Positions 32,863-45,309 of a DNA stretch of 64,000 nucleotides are shown here, piece after piece; within the stretch, counting starts at the first letter, position 1, and each line of letters starts with the position of its first letter. The notes under the pieces are model-generated. The model worked only from the letters and a program-made list of their open reading frames with translations, was not told the origin of the DNA and searched no databases. Both the position numbers and the translations under genes were made by a program. The stretch is from Strigamia acuminata (Eukaryota; Arthropoda; Chilopoda; Geophilomorpha; Linotaeniidae). The stretch is taken from NCBI GenBank assembly GCA_949358305.1, contig OX442322.1, forward strand, positions 8,742,001 to 8,806,000, read 5' to 3'.

Positions 32863-34322
32863 TCGCTTCGTGATCGGAATTTTTTCAATTTTCGGTATTT
32901 TAAACATTATCATGTCCTTTTCTGTGTCCCACAGTATGCCGAGCATTTTAATGATTCCAAGATTAGAAAACTCCTCGCCTCGCATGTGGAATCCCTCTTT
33001 TTTCAAGTTCTCGAAGACGTCTTTGCTGCAAGTCGCCCACTTCACAAGGGGAAGTTTTCCGCTGTCTAAAATCATTTTCAATCTCTCGCAATGTGTCGTC
33101 GTGTCGGCTGGAAAATCTCCTCCAGATGTTAAGTCATCCATAAAAATTCCATCATCAAGCGCATCAACTTCTTTGGCGTGTGTTTTCTCAAATTGTTTTG
33201 CATGTTTTCTTATGGTTGCGCATAGGAGGAATGGTGAGGAAATAACACCAAAGGGCACGACGATCATTCTCAGGATCATAATGTTATTCCACAGGTTTTG
33301 CCACGAATAAGGCTGCTTAAAATAATCACGAGCCACCCACAGAAAGCGTAGAAAGTTTCTTTGAGTCGGGTTGATCATAACCTGTAGGAATGCCTGCTTG
33401 ATATCCGCTATTATCGGGATGCAATAAAGACGAAATCTCACAATAACAAGAATTAAGTCAGGGTTGAGGGAAGGTCCCGGAAATAAACAGTCATTAAGGG
33501 AAAGTTTTCCCTTCTTGGATGAAGACGCGTTAAACACGACTCTAAATTTGGAAGTATCTCGATCCTCTTTTATGACGGGGTGGTGAGGTATATTATATAT
33601 CCCCTTCTTGAGAAAACGTTCCTCCTTTGGGACTTCCTCCGCGTGATTTTCCTCGATGTACTGCCACATTGAGTCGTCGTAACGTTTTTTATAGTCCTCA
33701 TTTGCATCGATTCGTTTAAGCGTATTTGCGAGTTGATTCATTGCCAACTCCCAATTCGATTCTAACTCTTTTTCCTGTCCATTGAAGGGGAGCATCACTT
33801 CATATCTTCCGTCCTCCAAACGTGTTGTCGTGGATTCGAATCGGTCTCGAATAAAGTCGGAATCCTTTTCTCCCGAATCTATCCCGATTGCCTCCAAATT
33901 CCAGAGCTTGTCCAACTTTTCATTGATATCAACGTTGCAAGTGTTGCAACACGTGGTTAAGTCGGCTTCATCATCAAACAAATCGATGTTTCCAGCTGCA
34001 CCGGTGAGAACCCAGCCAAATAAAGTATTTATAAGGCCCAAATCCTCGTTGATTTTCCTCTTGCCGTCTTTCAGAATTTTCCACCAAACATCCACTCCTA
34101 ATAAAATGTCAATTTGGGATGTTTTGGCAGGTAATTCTTCAGCCAATTCAAGATTTAATCCTTTCACCTTTTCTATCACAGTGGAGTTTAAAATTCCTTG
34201 CACTCTTGGTAGATTTTCGACCGATAACATTGTCATTTTGATTTCTTGCGTGTCATTTCTGCTTTTCAAAGTAACGTTAAAAGCGTCATAATCCGTTGAA
34301 GCAGGAGTAGAATCATTGAAGC
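32863..34322 (-). CDS. pol: E7 Gag-Pol, protease-to-reverse-transcriptase segment (interrupted)
   Basis: On the minus strand this continues the frame broken at 42855 by E8. It starts within the protease-linked region at FNDSTPASTDYD. It contains QIDILLGVDVWW, the reverse transcriptase start FRVVFNASSSKKGK, the first catalytic aspartate in IIADIKQAF, and an FMDD motif at 33133-33144 where E12 has YMDD. It runs into the connection region (GILWDTEKD...) and is cut after KIPITKR by the E4 LTR. The rest of pol and the 3' LTR lie left of the window. No stop or frameshift occurs; read through the junction, the frame picks up 26 foreign codons from the E4 LTR and stops. The protein would be a BEL/Pao polyprotein acting in cytoplasmic particles. 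Confidence 0.9.
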
Positions 34323-35828
34323 TGTTGCGAGCAAGGACGCAACAAAAAGATTAGAAGACTCGCGTTTCACCTCTGAAAATGGTAGAAGATCTTTTTAATT
34401 TTAGTCCATAGTTTTGACCATGAGTTTGGGACATATCTGAGATGTCCAGTTGCCGGTTTTGACCGACGGTCGCATGCAGAGCAGACCTCGGCGGTTGTCG
34501 TGTTGTCGATCGCACCTGGAATTGGTCAGGGGATATGTCTTTGATCGTTTTGTGGTTGTTTTAGTATTTGTTATTAGTTGTTTACCTCTGTTATTTGCTT
34601 TTGAGACGTTTTTGTGTTCGGTTCGGGTTCCAGTACACTTGTGAATGAGCTGAGTGTATATTCTCAGCATAATCGCCATAGCATAGGTCAACTGGATTCA
34701 GGAAACTGTGTATTTATTAGTTTTAAAGAGGTTTTACATATTGTTTTGACGGTTGCTAACCTTTGCTGGATGTTTTAGTGTTTTGATGCTCATTGGAGAC
34801 GTGGGACAGCAAGAAACAAACGGTTTTGGGTGTCCTTGGCATTTGAGTGCACATGAGCGCATTGGGATCGTGTTCGGGAGAGAGAGAGACCAGGAAACGC
34901 CTCGTTTGGCTTCCCTGCAACGTCCCCACACTGAGTTTGGAAGTCCCAGCGCTGTTGTCATGCCTTGGTCGACCCTGGAAGTCTGTTTGACTCGTTTCTG
35001 CTCTCATTCACGGCAGTTAGCAACTGCCTGGCCGCCATTTTGGAAAGGAGCGGTTCTCTTTGTGTTTGAGCACTGCTGGGAGATTTTCCTAGAACATAGC
35101 AAGCTGGGTAGCAATATTTATTTTAATACTTTGTGATTTTATAGAAGTGTTTTAACTGTACATTTGTTAATTTCACTTAACTTTACAAACAAGTGCAGAG
35201 ATGAGTATTGAGGTAGGCTGCCTTGCCATTGGTTGTTAATCTTCTTTTTGCTTTGTTAATTGTTAAGTATATTTTAGATTGAGTTTTGCCTTGGTTTCAT
35301 TGCTTTATTTTGTCTAAATTCTATTTATGTTTTAAGAACAAATGTACATAGGTTTTAAGCTATTTTAGTTCAGATTGAATTACGCCATTGTTGCATCATT
35401 GCATTGTAGCTTGTTGTTGCTATGATTTAGTTGCTAGGCGCACTGTTGTTAGAGTAGGTTGCTAAAGAAGCAATAGTTGTTATCTGTTGTTAAGAATAAA
35501 GCCAGTTGATGTGTTTTTACTCTGCTTTGGGTGAATCATTTCTGATCTGGTTTTCTGCTACAAGAAACATGATAATGAGTGAGTAGAGAGTTTTGCATGC
35601 TCTCCTCCTCACTGAAGGCACAAGGTTTTTTCCCCAGTGTCCAGAGAGCTGCTTTAATCACTTCAACTAAATGCAGTTGGGCCTAATTTCTCCAGATGCA
35701 TTTAGGCCTACAACTTGGGCTGAGAATTCAACTTGTTTCATCATCCACTATACAGTCTCGGGCGGTTTCCAGAGTTTGGTGACCAATTCGCCAGTCTTTT
35801 CCTGTGAGATCCAAGGTTGTTTGCTACA
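34323..35828 (+). repeat. E8 5' LTR, family I (1506 bp)
   Basis: TGTTGCGAGCAAGGACGCAA start and TTGCTACA end. It shares GCTAAAGAAGC and CAGTGTCC with its own 3' LTR, where E2 has GCTAAAAGAAGC and CAGTATCC. Confidence 0.93.
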
Positions 35829-36260
35829 GGGAGCTGTTTTTTGGTGCCGTGACCAGGATTTCGTGCGCGTGTGTACAGCGCGCATGGAAAAGAGGTCATT
35901 TGGACGTTCAGCAAGTGATTCAAGTGGTTTGGTGCGTGCCAGTTGGTTCGTTTGTGCAGCTGGTTCTGTGAGCGACCTGCATCAAGTGCGCACGCCAGAG
36001 AGTCACGTGAGAGCGGCCATTGACGTCCTGAGTCTGCCAAGTCGTCAACACAACGCAATGTGCAAGTTGGACAGCTGCCTGAAGAAGAAGAACATTTAGT
36101 TGTTTATGCTTAGTGTTTTTGGTGGGCTGTTACTGGGTGATTGGTTGTGCCCTCTTGGGGGGAGGATAGTGTGTACATTTTTTTGCTTTGTAATTTTACT
36201 TTAAGTGCGTTTTGACTCCATTATAACTGCTTTAAGCAGGGGAGTTTTTTCTTGTTTGAT
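35829..36260 (+). promoter_or_regulatory. E8 leader: tRNA-His primer-binding site, anticodon-arm motif, hairpin
   Basis: TGGTGCCGTGACCAGGATT begins at 35842, thirteen bases after the LTR, and is the cleanest complement to a tRNA-His 3' end in the window. ACACAACGCAATGTGC is at 36048-36063. The hairpin (CTCC, CTGCTTTAAGCAG, GGAG) is at 36216-36244. Confidence 0.8.
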
Positions 36261-39200
36261 TTAAGTTAGTTTAAGTGTTGGCTCACCTGTTGTTGAGTTT
36301 ACACAAGAGTCAGTCATGTTGGGCGGGACATTACAGTTGTCTTTGATTCTTAGAACTTCCAATATGCGCTTTGTCATCAAGTGGTCGACAGTGAAGGGCG
36401 ACGCAAGGTTTTGGTCTCATCAGGCGAGATGGAGATGCATGCAGCTGTGGTTTCCACACGTCAAGCACGATGATTCCACATCTGCACAGCGCCTGAACTG
36501 TCCAAGATGTAGGTTGACTGTTGGTTGGCGCAGACGGGCCAAGGGACAAGTCACCCAGCTGTACAGGAAGGTGGACGCTTGCCATCAGAGCAGAGGAGAA
36601 AGCAGCTTGTTTGGTCAAGTTTCGTCATTGAAAGGGAGCCCACAGTTCGGGCCCAAGATCGAGAGTACAAGTCACAATGTTGAGAAAAAGAGTGCCAATC
36701 AGCAAAGACGAATCATATCACCAGCCAAGACAAGCTCAAGGAGCTGGACAATGGTTGCTTGACTGCAGCAAAGTTTCAAGCCAATTCGTCTTTTTTCTTT
36801 TGTTCTTTGTTAGTAGTTTAAGTAAAAGAATTTTGTTAAGTTTAAGAGTTGATTAAGTTTGTGCGGTCAGTTCTATTGTGAACTGCGAGGGTTTCGGACT
36901 GCTGCGGAGCCGCCAGGTTTGAGGCTTGTTGGAAAGAGGTCCCGCGCTCGTTTGCTTGGTTTTTTGGTTGTCGCAAGCGAGTGGTCGCTCCTTCTCCTTT
37001 AATACACTCAGCCTGCTATTTGGGTTGTGTGGGAGAGTGGAGGCGAGGGATTCCGCCTCAAAGGGCTGCCGTGTTTGTCCGACAACCTTTCAGTGGGCTG
37101 ACCACCCGTAGAAGTGTTTTGAGTCTGTTTTGGGGAATTTCCGCGTTATTTCGCAGTTTTTAAGCAAGTTTTGGTGTGTGAGGTTTTTAGAATTACCTGT
37201 GCGTGGGTTGAGATAAGAGAAGCCACACTAGCTGTTTGGAAAGAGAAGGCGGAAAGTTAGAAATCAGTCCTCCAATCAGTTTCATTTTGTGATAAAAGGT
37301 TTTTTGAGAAGTTACTGCTAAGAATTTGTAGACGTTCCCACTGCCAGCTTGTTGTACCTTTAGTTTGTGATTGGAGTAAGCTCGTTTTTTCGGTTGTTTT
37401 TTGGGATTTAGGGCAGAACGACTGCTTTAAGCAAGCCAAATCTCGTTTTAGTGCGTCCACAATTTGGTTAAGATGTTTGGATACGTTACTGGGTTCGTCA
37501 TTATTTTTCTTAGTGTAAACCTTTTAGTTATAAGTTAGTTTTCAGAGTTTTGGAGAAAATTGCTTGTTAAGTTCGCAGCCACCAAGCCTCTTTGCGAGGG
37601 CGCTTGTGGATCAGTTGGGTGGGTACCCCCTTTTTGGAAAGTTAGTCACTGTATGGTGGGGCTTGTTCAGGGTGAAACGACCGCCCATTAGAGTCAGTCT
37701 TTCAAATTCGAGACAATTGATGATAGTAAGTGCAGTCTCCACCTTGCACATTGTGTGGTTGGAAGGGGTATAAGGGCGCTTAATTGATCAGATCAGGGTT
37801 GTAAGAGCATTTTTCGAGACTCCACAGTTGTAGAATTTAGATATTAGAGGTTAACAGTCTTTAAATTTATTTTTATTGAAAGTTGTCTCTATAAGAAATA
37901 GAAAGTTACATATTCGGGTTTTTTTGTGCGATTAGTTGACCTGCTTGTTCGAGCACCCATTTGGCACTAGGCCATTTGCGGTTGGCGGAGCAGAGTGCCG
38001 CATTGACGAATGGAACAATGGTTGGTCAGCAAAGCCAGCGAGAGAGGTAGTGTTTGAGGATGTTGTAGAATTTCATTTTTGGAAAGAGAAACTCAGCACT
38101 TCTCTCTCTTTTGAAGACTTGTTGTTCCTGCGGTTTAAGTTAAGATAGTTTTCCGAATTTGTTTCTTAGGGAATTTAGTTATAGCATAGTTAAGTAGTCC
38201 ACTCACAATGGATTCCAGTGTTGTCCCACACTCAGTTCTTGGATACATTCTGGGACTGGGGTTCAAAGGGCCAAGGCCTATTGCCTTGCAGTCAGAGTGG
38301 CAGTAGGAGAAGAAAGAGGACAATAAGCCCCGTTGGTTCGGATTAAGGTTAGAAAGAGCCAAAGAGAGATAAGTCTTATTTGTCAAAACAGAAAAGAGAG
38401 GTTGTTGAAGTACGTCGATAGGGCGGGGCGTTCGTCAGTCAACCCTCAAATTCCCAAAGCAGCCTCGTGACGTTGCAATGTGTAACGTGATAAGCATGAG
38501 AGATCTCGTTACAAGAGTCGCGTTGGATAGGGAATTAGCATTAACATGTGAGTGTTGAGTTAAGAGTCACTTGCATAGGTTCATTTTTGCACTGCTAACC
38601 AAAGTCAGTCGAACTGAACAATAGAAAAAGGGCTTTAGTCGGTTAACAGTTGGTCCGTCGAACCCCGAGTTGAAAAAAAAAACGTTTAGTTGGTTAACGG
38701 TGGCCCAACAAACCCAAAGAAAAAGGCTTTAGTTGGTTAACGGTGGCCCAACAAACCCAAAGAAAAAGGCTTTAGTTGGTTAACGGTGGCCCAACAAACC
38801 CATAGAAAAAGCAATTAGAGAGTCTTAAGCGGATGATAGTTAAGTCCGTCAGACTTAAGCAATTAAGAGGTTTTTTAAGCGGATGATAGTTCAGTCAGTC
38901 AGGCTTAAGCGAATTGGAGGTTCTTAAGCAATTGATAGTTCAGTCTATCAGGCTTAAGCAAGCACTTTTGTGCAAGCATTAGGGTTAGTGAAAGGTTAGG
39001 AGCCCAGAAGCAGAGTTCTTTCACTTTCTCGGTTGTTCAAGGACAGGGTACACTCGCCCTTAGTGACAAGGTGCGAGTCCAACAACCTTGATGTGAGAAA
39101 GGGCCAGGGATTCTATATTCTTTTCTCTTTTATGCAGAGCCAGGCGCTCCTTTTTTAGGTTTAGTTTCGTATACTCACTCAGGGTGCATGGGGTAAAGTT

Positions 39201-41348
39201 CTTGAGGGTCCTCGTCAGTCGGGGCATGGTTTCGGTCTCGCGGGGGATGGAACGGAACAGTTTTTTGAGCGTGTCGGTTCTCTGGTGGACACTCGTGTTA
39301 TTGGACCCAATACACGAGGAGCTAATCGGTTTTAGAGGGTGAGCTTCTTCACCATACTTTAATTCCTGTTGCTCACGTTCTCCTGAGCTTCTGCGCACTG
39401 TTCAACTTTCAGTCTTGTCCATTGCTCCTCCGAGATAGGCAGTAAGCTTTGCCTTGGTACTTAGATTGTGCAAGGAAGTCTTCTCCTCCTTTGGATCCGG
39501 GTTTCTTTTACCTATGCACGAAATTGAGTCAGTTAATTCGTCAAATGCGTCAAGCATTGGGAGATGTGCGATCAAGGTTGAGCGGATCGCAACTTGTTTT
39601 CACGCCCCCTCCTACCCAAAGTTTTGAGCACAGAAGCACAAGTGTTTTGGCTGAACACAGGTGCACAACTGTTTTTTTTGGGGTTCCTGAGAGAAAAGGT
39701 CGAGGGTTAGATCTAAAGAGTAAGTCGTGATTTCGAGTTCCCTTGGGCTAGCTTCCGATAGGAGGACGTAGAGGCGACGATATAGTAGAAATTAGTAATT
39801 AGTCTTTTTTTTTTTAGTGTTTGAGTTCAGAGCTTTTTGCGACGAGTCTGACGGTCACACGTCCATGGGGTTTGGGTTAGTGGCGTGTCAGATACTCGCG
39901 GAAGTCTTCTGAAACAAAAGCTTAGTTAGTCAAAGGTTAGTTAATTCATAGTTTTTACCTTTAAAAAGTGGTTTTCTCTCACAAAGAAATCCACAGGTGT
40001 TGTTTTTTCCAAGCTTTTTTGGCTCTGGCATTAGTGGTTTAAACGCCGTGGCAGCTTTCTTTTTCTGTCGGGAGGAAAATGGGTTATGATAGAAAGGAAG
40101 GTTTAGCTGAGATATTAGCCAGAGAGAAGGTCGAATTGAAGAGAAAGCATTGAGGATAATTCGCGGTGTCAGGGGATACCCCTAGTTTTTTGTTAAAAAA
40201 GGGAATTATGTGTTGTGCTCTTAGATTCAAATTTTTGGCTTGTCTTGCGTTAGTTTAGCAGAGCCCTGCTTGTAGTAGAAAAAAAATGAGAAAAGATTTT
40301 GTACTAGTAGTCGGGTGGGGCACGATTGAAGTTACCTGTCTTAAATTTAAGTGGCCGCTTCTCGTTGTGAGAGTTCTAGAGAGGTTTGAATGGAGATTTC
40401 ACTAAGGGAGGGGTTTCGTTTTCTGCAATGTCAACGGGTAACTGTTTTTAAAAGTGAGCACAATTTTCTTAATTTTTCAAGTGTATTTAGACTGGGGGTG
40501 TGTTCTTTGACATTGCGCGTTATTGGTTCCAATTGGTTTTTTGGTTCATTACACAGTTTAGTTTAGTTCTTTCTAGTTGAAGATATTTTAGTTTAAAGGA
40601 AATTGGGCACGAGTTTACCTTTGCGGTGAGTTGCCGCCTGATTGGACGGTCGATGGCTTGGCTGATTGTTTGTCATCAAGTCGTGAGTTGATCGCCTGTT
40701 TAGGTTGGTCGCTTGGTGTCCCAACGGTGAATTGGTTGTCTTTGTTTAGTTAGATAGGAATTTTCTTTAGCTTTCTGCGGCATTTTCGTTTCAGTTTGAT
40801 GTCAACTTTGGCAGGCTTCCTGATTGGATCAATGGCTGAGCTCAGGTGCTTGCGTGCGTCGGTGTCTTTAGAAGCGAATTTTGTCTGAGGATTCAAACTA
40901 CCTCTTAAAGGAAGTGTATGAGAAGTAGGTTTGTTAATTTAGCTTTAAGGTTATTCGTGGTTTAGTGGTGTCTTGTCTTTGACTGACCCCCTTGGTTGTG
41001 GGTCTCAGTTTCCCAAGGTTGACTGCAGGTCAATCTTTATGGGAGAGACAAGCTCCTTTTTTTTTGTGATTGTTAGTCGTTTCTTTGTATTACGGGTTGC
41101 AAGTTAGAGTTCTGTTATTTTGCAGTATGCCTAGGGTCTTCTCGTCTCAAGGGACCCGCTCCTGTTCGTGTTAATGTATTGTTAACAGAAGAGTCAATAT
41201 ATTTTCGTTTGGGAAAAGGGGTTCTATGATTCGTTGTGGATTCTTGCCAAAAGATATAGGCAAGGTGAAAGTCAAGCTGCTCGGTCTTTTCTTCTTGGGT
41301 GCGGTTCCTTCAGGGCGGCTGCTCTCTTCCTTTTTCGGCCGGGAGCGA
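36261..41348 (+). other. E8 internal region, non-coding, with tandem repeats
   Basis: No retroelement domain in any frame. The same 148-codon ATG frame as in E2 lies at 36316-36762; its status is unknown. Tandem repeats occupy 38631-38812 (four units of about 44 bp) and 38822-38960 (three units of about 50 bp). The region ends TTCCTTTTTC GGCCGGGAGCGA before the 3' LTR. Confidence 0.75.
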
Positions 41349-42854
41349 TGTTGCGAGCAAGGACGCAACAAAAAGATTAGAAGACTCGCGTTTCACCTCT
41401 GAAAATGGTAGAAGATCTTTTTAATTTTAGTCCATAGTTTTGACCATGAGTTTGGGACATATCTGAGATGTCCAGTTGCCGGTTTTGACCGACGGTCGCA
41501 TGCAGAGCAGACCTCGGCGGTTGTCGTGTTGTCGATCGCACCTGGAATTGGTCAGGGGATATGTCTTTGATCGTTTTGTGGTTGTTTTAGTATTTGTTAT
41601 TAGTTGTTTACCTCTGTTATTTGCTTTTGAGACGTTTTTGTGTTCGGTTCGGGTTCCAGTACACTTGTGAATGAGCTGAGTGTATATTCTCAGCATAATC
41701 GCCATAGCATAGGTCAACTGGATTCAGGAAACTGTGTATTTATTAGTTTTAAAGAGGTTTTACATATTGTTTTGACGGTTGCTAACCTTTGCTGGATGTT
41801 TTAGTGTTTTGATGCTCATTGGAGACGTGGGACAGCAAGAAACAAACGGTTTTGGGTGTCCTTGGCATTTGAGTGCACATGAGCGCATTGGGATCGTGTT
41901 CGGGAGAGAGAGAGACCAGGAAACGCCTCGTTTGGCTTCCCTGCAACGTCCCCACACTGAGTTTGGAAGTCCCAGCGCTGTTGTCATGCCTTGGTCGACC
42001 CTGGAAGTCTGTTTGACTCGTTTCTGCTCTCATTCACGGCAGTTAGCAACTGCCTGGCCGCCATTTTGGAAAGGAGCGGTTCTCTTTGTGTTTGAGCACT
42101 GCTGGGAGATTTTCCTAGAACATAGCAAGCTGGGTAGCAATATTTATTTTAATACTTTGTGATTTTATAGAAGTGTTTTAACTGTACATTTGTTAATTTC
42201 ACTTAACTTTACAAACAAGTGCAGAGATGAGTATTGAGGTAGGCTGCCTTGCCATTGGTTGTTAATCTTCTTTTTGCTTTGTTAATTGTTAAGTATATTT
42301 TAGATTGAGTTTTGCCTTGGTTTCATTGCTTTATTTTGTCTAAATTCTATTTATGTTTTAAGAACAAATGTACATAGGTTTTAAGCTATTTTAGTTCAGA
42401 TTGAATTACGCCATTGTTGCATCATTGCATTGTAGCTTGTTGTTGCTATGATTTAGTTGCTAGGCGCACTGTTGTTAGAGTAGGTTGCTAAAGAAGCAAT
42501 AGTTGTTATCTGTTGTTAAGAATAAAGCCAGTTGATGTGTTTTTACTCTGCTTTGGGTGAATCATTTCTGATCTGGTTTTCTGCTACAAGAAACATGATA
42601 ATGAGTGAGTAGAGAGTTTTGCATGCTCTCCTCCTCACTGAAGGCACAAGGTTTTTTCCCCAGTGTCCAGAGAGCTGCTTTAATCACTTCAACTAAATGC
42701 AGTTGGGCCTAATTTCTCCAGATGCATTTAGGCCTACAACTTGGGCTGAGAATTCAACTTGTTTCATCATCCACTATACAGTCTCGGGCGGTTTCCAGAG
42801 TTTGGTGACCAATTCGCCAGTCTTTTCCTGTGAGATCCAAGGTTGTTTGCTACA
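41349..42854 (+). repeat. E8 3' LTR, family I (1506 bp)
   Basis: Same length and diagnostic bases as the 5' LTR, followed by GAAGC. Confidence 0.93.
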
Positions 42855-44402
42855 GAAGCGTTGTGTCGTGGCCGAAATGCTGCCGCACTTTTTCAACTTG
42901 ATTCTTTCTACTAACTCAGTTGTTATGAAGGATCGGTGACTGCCTGGATCTATCATTCCTCTGATGTTGTGGGATCCTCCATTTTTGGTTTTGAGGTTTG
43001 CCGTGAAGATCATTAATTGAAGAGTCGCGGAGATCGCGCACGAGACGTGTGTTGTCACTTGTGGCTCCTTGGGCTTCTCGACAATGCTTGATGAATTCTT
43101 CACATCTGACTTTTTGCAAATTGTGGAATGGTGTCTTCCGCCACAATGTTTGCAGGAAAACTTCACTTTACAGTCCCCGACGCGATGGCCAGTTCTAAAA
43201 CAATTGAAGCAAAGTCTATTCTTCTTGATCAATTCGATTTTTGCGTTGATCTCGAATTCTTTTTTGCAGGAACCATTAAGGTGATCCTCTTCGCAAAAAA
43301 TGCACTTGATGCTCTTCGTATTAGCAGGTTTGCTCTCTTGTTTTGTTTCCTGCTTGACTTTGGCACTGGTTGATTGCTTGGAATCCTGTGTCGCAGCGCA
43401 AGTCGTCATGGAACCTTTTTGCTTGCTTTTTTCGGCTTCAGTTTTCTCCTTCTTCACTTTTTCAGAATGAGAAGAATTGTCAGTTCTTTCCGCCATAGCT
43501 ACTTCTTTCAAGAAAAAGTCAAGTAGCGTCATAATGTTTTTGTTTTGAATTCCATGCACTTGATAAAAACGCAATGCCATTTGAGTTGGAAATTTGCTGA
43601 TAATATCCGGCATGAGAAAAGCACCTGAAGTTTGTATTGGTATTTTCAATTGCTCAAGGAGTCTGACGGTCAAAGAAATTTTGGTTAAATTTGTTCTTAA
43701 CGCTTTAGTTGGATAGACACTTGTGACAATTTTCATTTCTCTAATTGATTTGATGAGGGCAGTTTGCTGTGCGTCCTCATCCCCGTAGTTTCTCTCCAAC
43801 TCTTCACGAGCCAAATGGTATGATTCCTCGATCAAGGGAAAAGTTGAAATCAAAGTGGCTGCTTCGCCAACACACATTGTTTGTAGATATTGAAGCTTTT
43901 CCACATCGCTTAAGTCTGGGTCCTTATGTACTGAAGTTTCGAAGTTACTTTTGAAGGTCTTGTACTTCAAAATGTCCCCATCGAACTTCACAGACTCCAA
44001 TTTTGGCAACTTCTGGATTTTTCGGAAAGAAGCATTCATTGTCGTATGACCGCCAGATGCAGTTGACACATTTAGTCGTCCTCCCAGTGTAGGAAGGGAC
44101 CGTTTCGATACTTCCCAACGTCCGCGGAGAAGATCCACTCTTGTTTGAACTGCTTCGAGTTTTTCAATGGCTTCAAGATAAAATCCATGTTCAGAATGTA
44201 TTTGAAGATCATTGAGTTCATTGACAGCACGTGTCTCTCTTGTATTTGCTGTAGATAGCAGCGCCTCCAACTCTCCCGGGTCGCTGGTCTGCTCCGATAC
44301 AGTCAGCAAAGCGGAGAGTGAAGTGAGTAGCGCTTCCCATTTTGTCTCCAGAATCTCGAGTTGTTCTGGAGTGATCATGTTTTGCACGGAAGGATCTGCC
44401 AT
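42855..44402 (-). CDS. gag: E7 Gag and protease start (interrupted Gag-Pol)
   Basis: Begins at the ATG at 44402-44400, at the same point as E9 (MADPSVQNM). About 516 codons are present. Residues ~120-300 match the DUF1759-type Gag core of BEL/Pao. Three zinc knuckles follow: CIFCEEDHLNGSC, CFNCFRTGHRVGDC and CKHCGGRHHSTIC. The retropepsin motif is IDPGSHRSF, with proline where DSG or DTG is usual. The frame is broken by E8 after TTQRF and resumes at 34322. There are no stops. Across the junction it reads 26 codons into the E8 LTR and ends, so any surviving product would be Gag with a foreign tail and no polymerase. Confidence 0.92.
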
Positions 44403-45309
44403 GTTTTCTCTCCTCTCACAAATTCACGGCTGCAAATTGCGAAAAGGAAAATAAAATCTCGTTTGACAAAAAACACTTCGCTTTCAACTTTTAAAAGAAT
44501 AAAATTTGTTATTTTATCCCCCAAAAATACACAGAATTTTTCAACGTTTAATTGCCCAAATGACAAAAAATCATATGAAAATGCACAAGAATATCGAGTG
44601 TTTTAACAATCAGGGATGCTAAAACACACGAGCGACCTTGAACACGTATGAAAAACGTGACTCAAAAAGTCCTACACAAGTTTGAAATATTTTCGGCGAT
44701 TCGTTTGGAACGAAATTCGCACGAAAACCACTATCAAAAATTAGCGTTAATGACTGACAGCCCTTGCAATGAGAGACTGACCAGTAACTAGCTTCAAAAA
44801 ATCTAAATCTCCCCTGGTTAAGCCAGTTATATGGAGATGCATGCATAAAATTAAAGAAAAAACTAAAACGATTTGCAATAAAATTCACTTTTACTAAATT
44901 TCCCTTAAGATTAGCATATGAAACAGCAATAACACCAAAAAGAATACCCAAAACAATACCCTCATGCAAACAAAACCTCCAAAATAAATGCACTGAATGA
45001 TAAAACACAAGAAAAGCAATAAATCCAGGGGCGAATCGACTTCTCAGCACAGCGCGTTGTGTTATCCTTATCCAAGATGGCGACCGTAGGAAATCGTTGC
45101 TGGCACTCAAATGTTCGTAATCGACGCACAAAATGTCACCGTTGCGACTGTAGTCACATTGAACGACGACACGTTTTGCTGACGACGACACACGAACGTA
45201 AATTCCGCTGCTCGAACCAGATGAACAAGCTAACGTATCACTGACGTAACGGAAACACTCACGAAAAGCAGACGATATCCTGGTCACGGCACCAAAAGAA
45301 CGTATTCGA
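44403..45309 (-). promoter_or_regulatory. E7 leader with tRNA-His primer-binding site
   Basis: On the minus strand, fifteen bases after the LTR, TGGTGCCGTGACCAGGAT (45277-45294) is an 18-base match to the complement of a tRNA-His 3' end. A YY1-like GCCATCTTGG (45072-45081) and ACACAACGCGCTGTGC (45047-45062) follow. The hairpin at 44809-44836 has an inner CTGGCTTAACCAG and outer CTCC/GGAG. A frame of about 220 codons without ATG runs through the leader and is also open in E9, E10 and E12. Confidence 0.85.

Larger units (their letters stand above)
34323..42854 (+). mobile_element. E8, complete non-autonomous family I element (8532 bp)
   Basis: Near-identical sister of E2, with two 1506-bp LTRs (34323-35828, 41349-42854) and the same non-coding interior. 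The 5-bp duplication GAAGC (34318-34322, 42855-42859) flanks it, and removing it restores the E7 reading frame. Differences from E2 are a handful of substitutions and short indels, for example one fewer A at about 35467 and GACC instead of GATTCC in the primer site. Confidence 0.93.
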
